NCBI RefSeq assembly: GCF_011290685.1
Contig: NZ_JAANYN010000006.1
Span: 186,001 to 250,000 of the forward strand
Reading direction: 5' to 3'
Length of the DNA stretch: 64,000 bases
Source: Cyclobacterium plantarum
GTDB taxonomy: Bacteria; Bacteroidota; Bacteroidia; Cytophagales; Cyclobacteriaceae
The notes beneath the pieces were generated by a model, which saw only the letters and a list, made by a program, of their open reading frames with translations, was not told where the DNA came from and searched no databases. A program made the translations under genes and the position numbers. Shown piece after piece: positions 9,653 through 18,418 of the stretch; within the stretch, counting starts at the first letter, position 1, and each line of letters opens with the position of its first letter.

Positions 9653-11497
9653 CTACCAGATAAGACTGTATTTAATTTGACCTTCCTCTCCCAATTCGGA
9701 TAATGGGACTATAAGTTCCTGCCCTGAATCAGTATCCCTAATCACCGTATTTAGAAGAATGGCTTCAGGTAGTTTTACATAAAATTGACCCTGATTGACC
9801 CTGTATACACCATCACCGAAAGACTCAATTTTCTCAGCCGCAAGCATTCTGGCCCATATATCAGTAGTTTTTTGAGGATTACTATAGCTGATCGTGCGGG
9901 TCAAAGCTTTGCCATCCATCTCAGGTTCAAAGAAATCCCTCACTTTGATTTGGCCAAATTCATAGCTGAAAGTGGGGCGCCTGTCCCGATTTAACGCATA
10001 ACCCTGTATCTGGAACAACTCACTGCTGAGGGAGTCCGGCCAGGGACTGCTATTTTGGTCAAGCCTGGCAATGGCAGGTCCTCCGGGAAGTTCAATCAAG
10101 GCTCCATTTGGAATCATCAATTGGGATTGCCCTCTTTGCCGCCACATGGGGGAAGTATCCAGAAATCCTCCCCTCCAAAAACTAAGCAATGAACCTTGCT
10201 GTAAATCATAAGCAAAATTTGGACCCTCTGGCTCCCCAACACTGACAGTGTGGGTTTTTACTTTGTTCCCATGCTCAAGAAATCCTCTAAACACTATGGG
10301 TTCATTAGAGGGTTCTAAATAGAAAGGTTTTTGCACCACATGTTCAATGAAAGAGTTGGGATCATGTAAGGGGCTTTGTTTGATTCCCGGTCCTGAAATA
10401 AAAAAACCGAGTTGTGGCCTTCTACCAGGATAATTGTTTTTATAGAATATCAATTTAAATGGGACAGATCCCTGCGACAGCGCTACCGAATTACTTCTGG
10501 GAGTATTTCCGGGGAATTGTACTTCATCGCTCAGGATATTTTCTCCATTGACATAAAGACTGGTTTTGCCAAATGCATTCAGGGAAAAGGTATAGGTGCC
10601 GGATTTGGGAATTTCCAGCTTCCCCGAATAAACATACGCAAAATCAAGGATTCCATGGCCCAGATCCCAGGTAATTTGGTTCAAGCTGCCTTTCTGATTC
10701 GGGGTTTTATCCTGGAATTCCTCAGGAGATTGGAACTTCCCCTTGAAATAGGCATATTCGAGATCGATGATTGGAGGTACCGGATTATCAAATAGCTTAT
10801 AAGTGATATTTCTGATCGCCACAGGACCATGGTCTCCCTGAATCATAATGGGCCCCCTGGGCTCTTCATCTTCAAAGATGGCAGATCGGGTGGGGCCTGT
10901 CACTTCCACGTTTTCATGGACCAAAACACCATTCAAATACACCTGATTGAATTTAGCGTTTTTTATCTTATTACCTGCAGCATCAAATTCGGGAGCTTCA
11001 AAATTGATCTTTAAATGCTGCCACAAACCCGGAGCCTTACTTGCATTGGTTCTGGGAGCCTTGCCTTCAAATCCCTGTTGATTTTCTTCGTCATACCGCT
11101 GGTATATCCCTCCGGCATCTCCAAAATTGGGATGACTTTTACCCCAGCTATCCAGTATCTGAATTTCATAACGTCCCTGAAGATAAATGCCGGAATTGGA
11201 ACCTTTGGGAACCATAAACTCCAGTTCCAATTCCATATCTCCATGCTCAAAACCGGACAGCAGGTGTTCCCTGTTTTTGGCTGTGGGCTCGTTTACCAGG
11301 ATTTCGGTTCCCTCAAAGGTGGAAAGAAAGGCCTCGTGCTTCCAGTCGGCTCCAACCCCTCCGACAAGGCTCCAGTTTTTCGGAAGTTTTCCAAACTTTT
11401 TCAGGTCTTCAAATGAGCTAACTTCCTGGGCACTCAGTGCATGCGCAAAAATCCAGCTGAAAAGTAATACCAAAGTAGCGTTTTTTCTATTGATCAT
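9653..11497 (-). CDS. Exported DUF1080 (3-keto-disaccharide hydrolase-like) and PA14-type protein
   Basis: A 614-residue protein with a signal peptide ending at about HALSAQ. The first 210 residues are a DUF1080/family-16-like jelly roll (GDMELELEFMVPKGSNSGIY, LQGRYEIQILDSWG, GLWQHLKINFEAP). A PA14-like module follows (about 240-380: SGTYTFSLNAFGKTSLYVNG). The C-terminal part is the kind of domain often linked to c-type cytochrome or propeller proteins. Some DUF1080 members are known to act on 3-keto-glycosides; which reaction occurs here is not certain. It lies between a sulfatase and the cupredoxin-fused dehydrogenase, and the pairing suggests an oxidise-then-cleave route. Glycan binding without catalysis is the alternative. 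Confidence 0.72.
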   Translation of the reverse strand: MINRKNATLVLLFSWIFAHALSAQEVSSFEDLKKFGKLPKNWSLVGGVGADWKHEAFLSTFEGTEILVNEPTAKNREHLLSGFEHGDMELELEFMVPKGSNSGIYLQGRYEIQILDSWGKSHPNFGDAGGIYQRYDEENQQGFEGKAPRTNASKAPGLWQHLKINFEAPEFDAAGNKIKNAKFNQVYLNGVLVHENVEVTGPTRSAIFEDEEPRGPIMIQGDHGPVAIRNITYKLFDNPVPPIIDLEYAYFKGKFQSPEEFQDKTPNQKGSLNQITWDLGHGILDFAYVYSGKLEIPKSGTYTFSLNAFGKTSLYVNGENILSDEVQFPGNTPRSNSVALSQGSVPFKLIFYKNNYPGRRPQLGFFISGPGIKQSPLHDPNSFIEHVVQKPFYLEPSNEPIVFRGFLEHGNKVKTHTVSVGEPEGPNFAYDLQQGSLLSFWRGGFLDTSPMWRQRGQSQLMIPNGALIELPGGPAIARLDQNSSPWPDSLSSELFQIQGYALNRDRRPTFSYEFGQIKVRDFFEPEMDGKALTRTISYSNPQKTTDIWARMLAAEKIESFGDGVYRVNQGQFYVKLPEAILLNTVIRDTDSGQELIVPLSELGEEGQIKYSLIW

Positions 11498-11576
11498 CGA
11501 TCGTATTTTTTTTTGGTTTTAATACTGGTTTGTGATACATCCATAACTTGGTCAAGAAGGTCGCTTGTAGTATGGG

Positions 11577-13463
11577 TCATTTGTCTCTTAACCATTTGTC
11601 GGGATGTACAGCCTGATAAGCAGAGGGATTATCAAAAACTGCCGGTCCAATATAATGGATTTTAACGTAGTTTGCACCATACTTTTTGTCTCCACTAAAC
11701 CATGCTTTTAGGGCAGTTTCTCCAGGTTTCAATTGAACGGTAAATGTGGAAGAAGTCATCGCATCGGTAACTGCTACCTCCTTCTCTAAATTCCCAATAG
11801 CCAGATGCGCTTTATTTATCTGCGCATCTTCCCTCCTTTCGCCGTCTTCAATGCGAAACCTGTTGGTATAAATGGTTGAAGTTGGAGGCATGTTGTGGCG
11901 AAAAGTAGCCCCTTCACTTTCCACAATTCTTCTTGCTGATTCCAAAGGCCAGCGATAAATGGCAAATTCGTACAAACCTTCTTTTTCCACATCTATAGCC
12001 CAGACCAATCCTTCATCATTCCTCAATGCATCGTGGGCATAGATAAGGGAAGGGTTTTCCCTTTCATTTCCAATGATAATGTTATTGTAAAGATCAAAAT
12101 CAACTGAAATATCCTGCCACCAATCCTCATATTTTTTAGTCAGCAAATCAACCACATCCTTGTGTTTATTGGCAACATCATTTTTTTGCCCTGGATCCTT
12201 TTTTATATTATAAAGTTCCTTTTTTTCACGTCCTTCCAATCTCCATTGCTCGGTCAGGACCTGAAAATCCTTGTATTTTACAGGGTATTGCAAACGCTGA
12301 TTATGGACAAAGAGGGTTCGATCAGGCCAATCATCCTTGGGGTTATGGAGTAATGGTTGCAGGCTCATGCCATCAAATTCAACATTTTCAGGTGCTTCAA
12401 GGCCCGCCAGGTCAATTAGCGTTGGCAGGATATCAAAATGAGCGGCAAGTTTATCAACATCCTTACCCCCTCCAACACCTCCAGATGGCCAGCGGATAAA
12501 AAACGGCACCCGGTGCGCGCCTTCATATCCCCTTATTTTGCCTCCCCGCATGCCTGCATTATAGCCCTCCTTCACAAAAAGATCATCATCAAGTATAATC
12601 CCCCCAAACCAGGGGCCAGGACCATTATCTGACATGAATATCAGAATGGTGTTTTCCGTTAGATTTACCCTGTCAAGTTCTTTGAGAAATTTTCCCAGAT
12701 CCTCATCAAATTTCGCCACCATGCCATAGTAATTGGCAATCCGTTCTGACAAGTCAGCCGTGTATGGCTCAGCGTATTTTTTTTCTACCAATAAGGGAGC
12801 GTGGGGAATGTTGGAAGAAATATAGGCAAAAAACGGTTTATCCTGATTTTCTCTAATGAATTTTGAAGCTTCATCAAACCATACGGAATTACTATATCCT
12901 TCGTATCTTTTAAAAACGCCATTATTCTTGTATATGTCATCAAAATAATCATTTCCCCAATAATCGGGATGAACTGCTGATGCCCCTCCCCCATGCACAA
13001 GGGTTTCCGTAAAGCCCCTGTCCATAGGACGATAAGGATAATTTTCACCTAAGTGCCATTTACCAAAATACCCGGTTTCATATCCCGAATCCCTGAATAT
13101 TTCAGCCATGGTAATTTTATCTTTTTGCAAAAGGGACCTTCCTCCTATGGTGTGCCAGACTCCGGACCGCGATGAATACTGACCGGTAAGGATCGCCGCG
13201 CGACTGGGCGTGCAGCTGGGGTCCACATGGAAGTTTGTAAACCGGACACTTTCTCCATGCAGGCGATCAAGGTGAGGGGTCTTCAGGTAGGGATTGCCGT
13301 GAGCCTGTATATCACCATAGCCTAAATCATCCAACATTATCAGAATTACATTTGGCTGATTTGCGGAAACGGTATTTTCTTTGGGTATATTAGAGAATAA
13401 TGCATAAGATAAAGCTACAAGCAGGATAACCGTAGAGAGTATATATAAATGTCTAATTTTCAT
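11577..13463 (-). CDS. Secreted arylsulfatase-type sulfatase (S1) with C-terminal beta domain
   Basis: A 628-residue formylglycine-dependent sulfatase with an N-terminal hydrophobic segment (signal or anchor). The calcium-site aspartates DD sit at 45-46 in IMLDDLGYGD. The modified cysteine is C84 in CTPSRAAILTGQ, followed by GYFGKWHLGE and the later MSDNGPG metal-site motif. After the sulfatase fold, about 170 residues form a beta-rich extension (ESARRIVESEGATF and onward) that may bind sugar. Expected action is hydrolysis of a sulfate ester in the periplasm or outside the cell. The start ATG overlaps the end of a broken sulfatase fragment just upstream by 11 bases. Confidence 0.92.
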   Translation of the reverse strand: MKIRHLYILSTVILLVALSYALFSNIPKENTVSANQPNVILIMLDDLGYGDIQAHGNPYLKTPHLDRLHGESVRFTNFHVDPSCTPSRAAILTGQYSSRSGVWHTIGGRSLLQKDKITMAEIFRDSGYETGYFGKWHLGENYPYRPMDRGFTETLVHGGGASAVHPDYWGNDYFDDIYKNNGVFKRYEGYSNSVWFDEASKFIRENQDKPFFAYISSNIPHAPLLVEKKYAEPYTADLSERIANYYGMVAKFDEDLGKFLKELDRVNLTENTILIFMSDNGPGPWFGGIILDDDLFVKEGYNAGMRGGKIRGYEGAHRVPFFIRWPSGGVGGGKDVDKLAAHFDILPTLIDLAGLEAPENVEFDGMSLQPLLHNPKDDWPDRTLFVHNQRLQYPVKYKDFQVLTEQWRLEGREKKELYNIKKDPGQKNDVANKHKDVVDLLTKKYEDWWQDISVDFDLYNNIIIGNERENPSLIYAHDALRNDEGLVWAIDVEKEGLYEFAIYRWPLESARRIVESEGATFRHNMPPTSTIYTNRFRIEDGERREDAQINKAHLAIGNLEKEVAVTDAMTSSTFTVQLKPGETALKAWFSGDKKYGANYVKIHYIGPAVFDNPSAYQAVHPDKWLRDK

Positions 13464-13722
13464 TGTTTAAAAGCCAGGTATATATTGTTTCGATTGGGTC
13501 CTTTCCGTCCTTATTGATTAGATATCCTTTTGCTTTATTCTCAGGAATCAATCTTTCCATACTTTCAATTTTTTCAGGGTATAATTCATACTGATTTATT
13601 CCTTGCCCGGGATCTTCGTTCAGATTAAACAACAATCCGGGCGAATCAAAATCCTGATATCCCCTGAGTTGAAGAAAGGAATCGGGCATATTTGTATGTT
13701 GGCCTGTGCTGTCATTGCTTCG
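13453..13722 (-). pseudogene. C-terminal remnant of a deleted sulfatase gene
   Basis: An open frame of about 89 codons (ATG at 13689, open back to a TAG at 13723-13725) encodes only the end of a sulfatase. SPGLLFNLNEDPGQGINQYE and the ELYPEKIESMERL helix correspond to the terminal LYNLxxDPGExxNLxxxxPE segment seen in complete sulfatases. No active-site cysteine, DD motif or signal peptide exists. The intact sulfatases on both sides have their own C-termini, so this is neither of their tails. The likely origin is an internal deletion of a sulfatase that once stood between them. Translation from the ATG at 13689 is possible but unlikely to give a functional protein. Confidence 0.75.
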
Positions 13723-15139
13723 CTACCCTTTGTAGCATTAATTCATGGATAATGGAATCACATTTACTGGAATAGTAGGCTACCTTATCTGCATATTTTT
13801 CATCTGAAGCCAGGTTGTTGACCTCATTAAAATCAGTTTTGTGATGGTATAACTCTATCAAATCACTGTCATCATACCGGATAAACTTAAATTCATCATC
13901 CCGGTAACCCTCTGTTTTTAGCAGCTTTTCATTATTTTCCAGCCGATGCTCCAAAAACACACCTGACCGCCAATCGGCTGGTGCCCCCTTATAAAATGCT
14001 GTCAGACTACTTCCATGGTAACTTCCAGGAACCTCCACTCCTGCCAGGGACAGAATGGTTGCCGATACATCCAGATTTGTTATCAGCTGAGAATGGATCT
14101 TTTTCCGGTTTTTTTCCGGTTGCCGCGGATCGAAAATCATCAGGGGTACCCGGATGGAATGTTCGTGCAACAGCCATTTTCCTGCATAGCCCCTTTCTCC
14201 CAGAAAATACCCGTTATCCCCCATAAAGATGATGACGGTATTATCGGCAATACCCTCCTCTTCCAAAGAGACCCTGATTCTTGAAAGGACGCTATCCACG
14301 GTACTGATCATCCGGTAATATCCTTTCACCATTTGCTGGTGCTTTTCAGGCGTATCATAGCGCCAATACCATCTTTCCCGGTTCAAGGTGTTTTGCAAGA
14401 AATCAGGCAAACTGTCATAAAAAGAAGGATCGGCTGTGGCAGGCACCGGTATTTCCACATCACGATACAAATGATCCGTATAGTCCGCCCAAAAATACTG
14501 CTCTTCTGCACCATCATCAGCATGGGGCGACCAAAAGGAAAGGGAGAGGCAAAAGGGCTGATTTCCTGAGTTCCTGATAAAATCTATGGCCAAATCCCCA
14601 TTGGTATCCGCCAGGTGAATTTCCTTTCCCTCCACTTCTTTCAAATATGGCCAAAATGTTTTCTTCGTCTGGCTAAAAATGGTATCTTCTAAACCCGGAG
14701 ACACCTTTACCCCAAACTTCCCAATGAAACCAGTCCGGTAACCGGAATCCTTAAGAAGCTTTGGGTAACTATTGGCCATGTATGCATCCTGTAATGGTGG
14801 CTTGCCAAAAGTAAAATTGTGGGTTCGTTCATACAATCCAGTAAATAGGGAAGCCCGGCTGGCCGCACAGATAGGTGTGGTGACAAAAGCATTTTCAAAA
14901 TACAAGCCCTCACTGGCCAACTGATCCATATGGGGTGTATGGATGATCTCATTTCCGGCAAAACCCAGCGCATCCCATCGCTGATCATCGGTAAGAATAA
15001 AGATGATATTCGGCTTTTCAGTTTTAGCAGCAGCATTTTTATCGGGAGGTTGACAGCTCAGGCATGCTAATCCCAAAAAAACTGCAACCCAGGTGCAGGA
15101 TTCAGAAATTATTGATTTACCTTTTTTGATAAGTTCCAT
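13712..15139 (-). CDS. Lipoprotein sulfatase (S1), CAASR type
   Basis: A sulfatase of about 475 residues. The frame is open to a TTG at 15175, but the first ATG is at 15139, ten bases after the previous stop, and begins a normal lipoprotein signal with a Cys near LGLACLSC. The DD pair is in LTDDQRWDALG. The formylglycine site is CAASR (C91 from this start), with Ala instead of Pro in the third position, which the family tolerates. FIGKFGVKV and MGDNGYFLGERG follow as later metal and substrate motifs. It is third in a run of sulfatases after the GH106-like gene, consistent with stepwise desulfation of one glycan. The sulfate position it removes cannot be told from the sequence. Confidence 0.92.
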   Translation of the reverse strand: MELIKKGKSIISESCTWVAVFLGLACLSCQPPDKNAAAKTEKPNIIFILTDDQRWDALGFAGNEIIHTPHMDQLASEGLYFENAFVTTPICAASRASLFTGLYERTHNFTFGKPPLQDAYMANSYPKLLKDSGYRTGFIGKFGVKVSPGLEDTIFSQTKKTFWPYLKEVEGKEIHLADTNGDLAIDFIRNSGNQPFCLSLSFWSPHADDGAEEQYFWADYTDHLYRDVEIPVPATADPSFYDSLPDFLQNTLNRERWYWRYDTPEKHQQMVKGYYRMISTVDSVLSRIRVSLEEEGIADNTVIIFMGDNGYFLGERGYAGKWLLHEHSIRVPLMIFDPRQPEKNRKKIHSQLITNLDVSATILSLAGVEVPGSYHGSSLTAFYKGAPADWRSGVFLEHRLENNEKLLKTEGYRDDEFKFIRYDDSDLIELYHHKTDFNEVNNLASDEKYADKVAYYSSKCDSIIHELMLQRVAKQ

Positions 15140-15149
15140 CAGCAAAGGA

Positions 15150-16754
15150 TTAATTTTTTGATAAACTCCGGTCAATATATTGCTGATTCAGTGCATCGGA
15201 ATCCCCATACTGCTCCCGTAATTCTTCCAGGCGGGTATGTAGCATTTCCTGTATTTCGGCATATTCCGGATCCCCATAGATACTGTTCATTTCACCCGGA
15301 TCATTTTCCAGGTCATACATTTCCCATTCGTCAATGTCATAGTAGAAATGAATCAGTTTATACCTGTCTGTCCGTACCCCATAATGCCGTTTGACGCTGT
15401 GGGGTCCGGGATATTCATAATAGTGGTAATAAATGGCGTCCCTCCATGGAGAATCCTCTCCTGCCGCAATGGCACGCCAGGATTCTCCCTGCATGTCACC
15501 TGGTTTTTCAATGCCTGCATAATCCAGGATAGTAGGCGCATGGTCCAGGTTCATCACCATGTCTTCTACTACTGAGCCGGCTTTAATTTCTTTTGGGTAT
15601 CTCACCAACAACGGGGTACTTAGGGATGGTTCATACATAAAGCGTTTGTCATACCAGCCGTGTTCTCCTAAATAAAAACCCTGATCTGAGGTATAAATCA
15701 CTATGGTATTGTCCAGAATCCCCTGAGTGTCCAGGTAGTCCAGTACTTTACCTATACCATCATCTACAGATTTCACCACCTTCAGGTAATCCCTGAGGTA
15801 CCTGTGAAACATAAATTTGGCAAGTGCTACACTGTCGGGAAGCGCAGTAATGCGTTCATCCCCCGGGGCAAATTCTTTTAGGAATTGTTCATTTGCCGGC
15901 CCATATACTTCATTCCAAGCCTCCATCTGCTCTTCCGTCATGCGGGCAAAAGGAGCTGCCAGCCGACTGGGCTCTCCGGTGAAGGGGTTTTCTTCAAACT
16001 TCATGTCCCATCCCCAGTACATGTTGTCTACGATTTCCATTTCCTGTTCCCTTGCGGCAGTGCCTCTTCCCTCATATCCGTCAAAGAAATTTTCAGGAAA
16101 TTCAAATTCCTTATTCTCCAGGTAGGAAAGGTATTTTTCTTCCGGCATCCAGTTACGATGCGGTGCTTTGGGATGGTAGTTGATGGCAAAAGGCTTGCTC
16201 TTGTCCCAATCGTTTTCCAGCCAGTCCACCACAAACTGAGGGATCAAGGCCTCACAATGTCCCTGAAACTTCAGTTCTTCTTCTCCGTTTTTGATAAATT
16301 CCGGATTATAATAATTCCCCTGACCGGGTAAAGTGAGGGAATAATCGTAACCCTGGGGTTTACCTCCCAGGTGGATTTTTCCGACCAGAGCGGTAGCATA
16401 ACCACCTTCCTGCAACAGTTTGGGGTATATCATCTGATCCCAGTTAAAGGGCCCCACATTATCCACCTTACCATTCAGATGACTGTATTTACCCGTAAGC
16501 AGGACGGCCCGGCTTGGCGCGCAAATAGAATTGGTAACAAAACTGTTTTTAAACAAAGCTCCTTCTTTGGCCAGGCGGTCCATATTGGGGAAATAAACAC
16601 TATCCAACAAACCCTTTTCATAAGCGTGAATAGCCTGTTGGGTATGGTCATCAGTCATGATAAAAAGGATATTGGGTTTTTGGGCTACTTCCTCTTTCTG
16701 GCAGGAAACGAACAGCCAGCTTAAGACAAGTACAGGTACAAGAAATTTTTTCAT
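15150..16754 (-). CDS. Lipoprotein sulfatase (S1), CAPSR type
   Basis: A 534-residue sulfatase with a clear lipobox (LFVSC, C18). FIMTDDHTQQAIHAYE carries the calcium aspartates, C78 in CAPSRAVLLTGKY is the residue converted to formylglycine, and GKIHLGG and YTSDQGFYLGEHGWYDKR complete the site. DDH/TQQAI together with GEHGWYDKR resembles sulfatases acting on glycosaminoglycan-like or algal sugars, but the substrate is not fixed. It precedes the CAASR sulfatase by 10 bases and follows another sulfatase after a 178-base gap that contains a strong inverted repeat, so an internal promoter or attenuator is possible here. Confidence 0.92.
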   Translation of the reverse strand: MKKFLVPVLVLSWLFVSCQKEEVAQKPNILFIMTDDHTQQAIHAYEKGLLDSVYFPNMDRLAKEGALFKNSFVTNSICAPSRAVLLTGKYSHLNGKVDNVGPFNWDQMIYPKLLQEGGYATALVGKIHLGGKPQGYDYSLTLPGQGNYYNPEFIKNGEEELKFQGHCEALIPQFVVDWLENDWDKSKPFAINYHPKAPHRNWMPEEKYLSYLENKEFEFPENFFDGYEGRGTAAREQEMEIVDNMYWGWDMKFEENPFTGEPSRLAAPFARMTEEQMEAWNEVYGPANEQFLKEFAPGDERITALPDSVALAKFMFHRYLRDYLKVVKSVDDGIGKVLDYLDTQGILDNTIVIYTSDQGFYLGEHGWYDKRFMYEPSLSTPLLVRYPKEIKAGSVVEDMVMNLDHAPTILDYAGIEKPGDMQGESWRAIAAGEDSPWRDAIYYHYYEYPGPHSVKRHYGVRTDRYKLIHFYYDIDEWEMYDLENDPGEMNSIYGDPEYAEIQEMLHTRLEELREQYGDSDALNQQYIDRSLSKN

Positions 16755-16796
16755 GTGTTTATAATTTATTTTTAAGAGGCCACATGGAATCTTTGA

Positions 16797-16843
16797 CGAT
16801 TAAAATAATCATTGCCCTGTATGCTTAATAATTATTTTAATCG
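16797..16843. promoter_or_regulatory. AT-rich 17-bp inverted repeat between two sulfatase genes
   Basis: CGATTAAAATAATCATT (16797-16813) pairs with AATAATTATTTTAATCG (16827-16843) with one mismatch, leaving a 13-base loop. It begins 43 bases upstream of the CAPSR-type sulfatase start, inside the 178-base gap. No T run follows on the minus strand in the manner of an intrinsic terminator, so an operator or mRNA-processing hairpin is more likely. The left arm and its flank (16786-16820) recur in front of the Gfo/Idh/MocA gene at 52061-52093. Confidence 0.6.
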
Positions 16844-16932
16844 TGTCGATTTCATGGATTAATCTTTTTTTTCAATTCAATCAATTTAGCAAAGGATTTT
16901 TCCCCTGCCTACTTTTTGATATAAAAAGTACC

Positions 16933-18411
16933 TCAGGAAGTACCATTGGTCAGTCTGGGAGATTGTGGGTTTTCCTGATCTTTGCCATCATTGCTGTAGG
17001 GAATACTTCCGTGCGATGCCGGCTTAAGGTTCCACCTGTCGATGTACCATTGGGCAGGTTTAAAATCATCCCCAAACTTGTTTAGCAATTTCCAGAGTTG
17101 TTTGTCCATTTCTCCGACCAGCTTTTTATGTGAAGGATTCTCTGCAAGATTGTTCATCTGTAAGGGATCATTGATGTCATCAAACAACAACCATGGCCCG
17201 TCAAGGGAGCGAACATAGGTATGGCGGGAGGTTTTGATGGCCCTGTATTCCCTGTCATAACTACCGCCAACTCCCCAGGGAGCAAGTTTCATGTAGAGCA
17301 CAGCATGGTTTTTAATTTCCTTATTACCGGTAAGTACTTCAGAGAGATCGTCCCCTTCATAAGTAGCTGGAATGGGTAGATCCAGCATGCCAAACAGGGT
17401 AGGAAAAATATCCGGAGTGGTGATAGGAGTTTCTATGGTCCTTCCTGCATTCCCATTCAGCTCAGGATACCGTATCAGAAAGGGCACCCTGGCTGCTTCC
17501 GCCAGTGCCACTTGCTTGGCCTTTGCCCTGACCCCGTGGGCCCCCATCATTTCTCCATGATCTGAAGTAAATACGATGACCGTATTTTCACTGATCCCCA
17601 ATTCCTCCAGACTCGATAGTAAATTTCCGATACTGATATCCAAAGCCTCGCAGTGGGCATAATAACCCTGCGCTTCTATTTTTAACCCATCAACCATGGA
17701 TTCAGGTACATTTTCAGGTAAGACAATGTCTTCCAGGGGGTAATGCTGTTTCAACTCTTCAGGGGCCGTGTGATGAGGAAAATGGGGTGTACCAAAGGAC
17801 AAAAATAAGGCAAAGGGTTTTTCTTTTCCTACCTGATCTGCCATATATTGTTGGGCATCTCTGGTTTGGGCATAGGTATCATAACCCTCCCAGTAAAGCT
17901 TTTCGTCGGAATCTCCTGTATAATAATGGGAGTGATTGTAATTGTGATCGCATTCAGCCACCTTCCAATACTCAAATCCCCTGCGTCTGTCGGGAGGAAT
18001 AAATGAATGCCTGCCATGCCCATCCAGGTGCCATTTACCAATATACGCCGTGGTATAACCACGATCTGCCAGCACATCGCCCAGCCCATATTCCGATAAG
18101 GGTAGGTGAAGATCATTTAAAAACATTCCGGTAGTGGTGGGGTATTTGCCAGTCATTAGCGCAGCCCTGTAGGGCGTACAAACCGGCATCACAGAAACGG
18201 CATTTTTAAAGTTAAAACTTTTTTGGGCGAGCTGGTCCAGGTTTGGGGTATTGGCATTGGGGTCTCCGGCATAGCCCAGGGCCGATGCCCGCAACTGATC
18301 CGCTATAATATATATGATATTGGGCTTTTTATTTTGTGCGAGGGCATTACAGCAAAAAGCAATGCAAATAAGAATGCTACACCACATTTTCCGGTACATA
18401 AAGCATTTCAT
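16933..18411 (-). CDS. Secreted sulfatase (S1), CTPYR type
   Basis: A 492-residue sulfatase with a signal peptide ending near NALAQ. The first metal motif is IIADQLRASALGYAG, in which one aspartate of the usual DD pair is replaced by Ala. The DQxR form is known in a branch of the family. C78 in CTPYRAALMTGKY is the formylglycine site, followed by YIGKWHLDGHGRHSF and FTSDHGEMMGAHG. The gene starts seven bases after the stop of the GH106-like gene, so the two are almost certainly cotranscribed. An alternative ATG at 18399 would shorten the signal. The specific ester is unknown. Confidence 0.92.
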   Translation of the reverse strand: MKCFMYRKMWCSILICIAFCCNALAQNKKPNIIYIIADQLRASALGYAGDPNANTPNLDQLAQKSFNFKNAVSVMPVCTPYRAALMTGKYPTTTGMFLNDLHLPLSEYGLGDVLADRGYTTAYIGKWHLDGHGRHSFIPPDRRRGFEYWKVAECDHNYNHSHYYTGDSDEKLYWEGYDTYAQTRDAQQYMADQVGKEKPFALFLSFGTPHFPHHTAPEELKQHYPLEDIVLPENVPESMVDGLKIEAQGYYAHCEALDISIGNLLSSLEELGISENTVIVFTSDHGEMMGAHGVRAKAKQVALAEAARVPFLIRYPELNGNAGRTIETPITTPDIFPTLFGMLDLPIPATYEGDDLSEVLTGNKEIKNHAVLYMKLAPWGVGGSYDREYRAIKTSRHTYVRSLDGPWLLFDDINDPLQMNNLAENPSHKKLVGEMDKQLWKLLNKFGDDFKPAQWYIDRWNLKPASHGSIPYSNDGKDQENPQSPRLTNGTS

Positions 18412-18418
18412 AGGCCTG

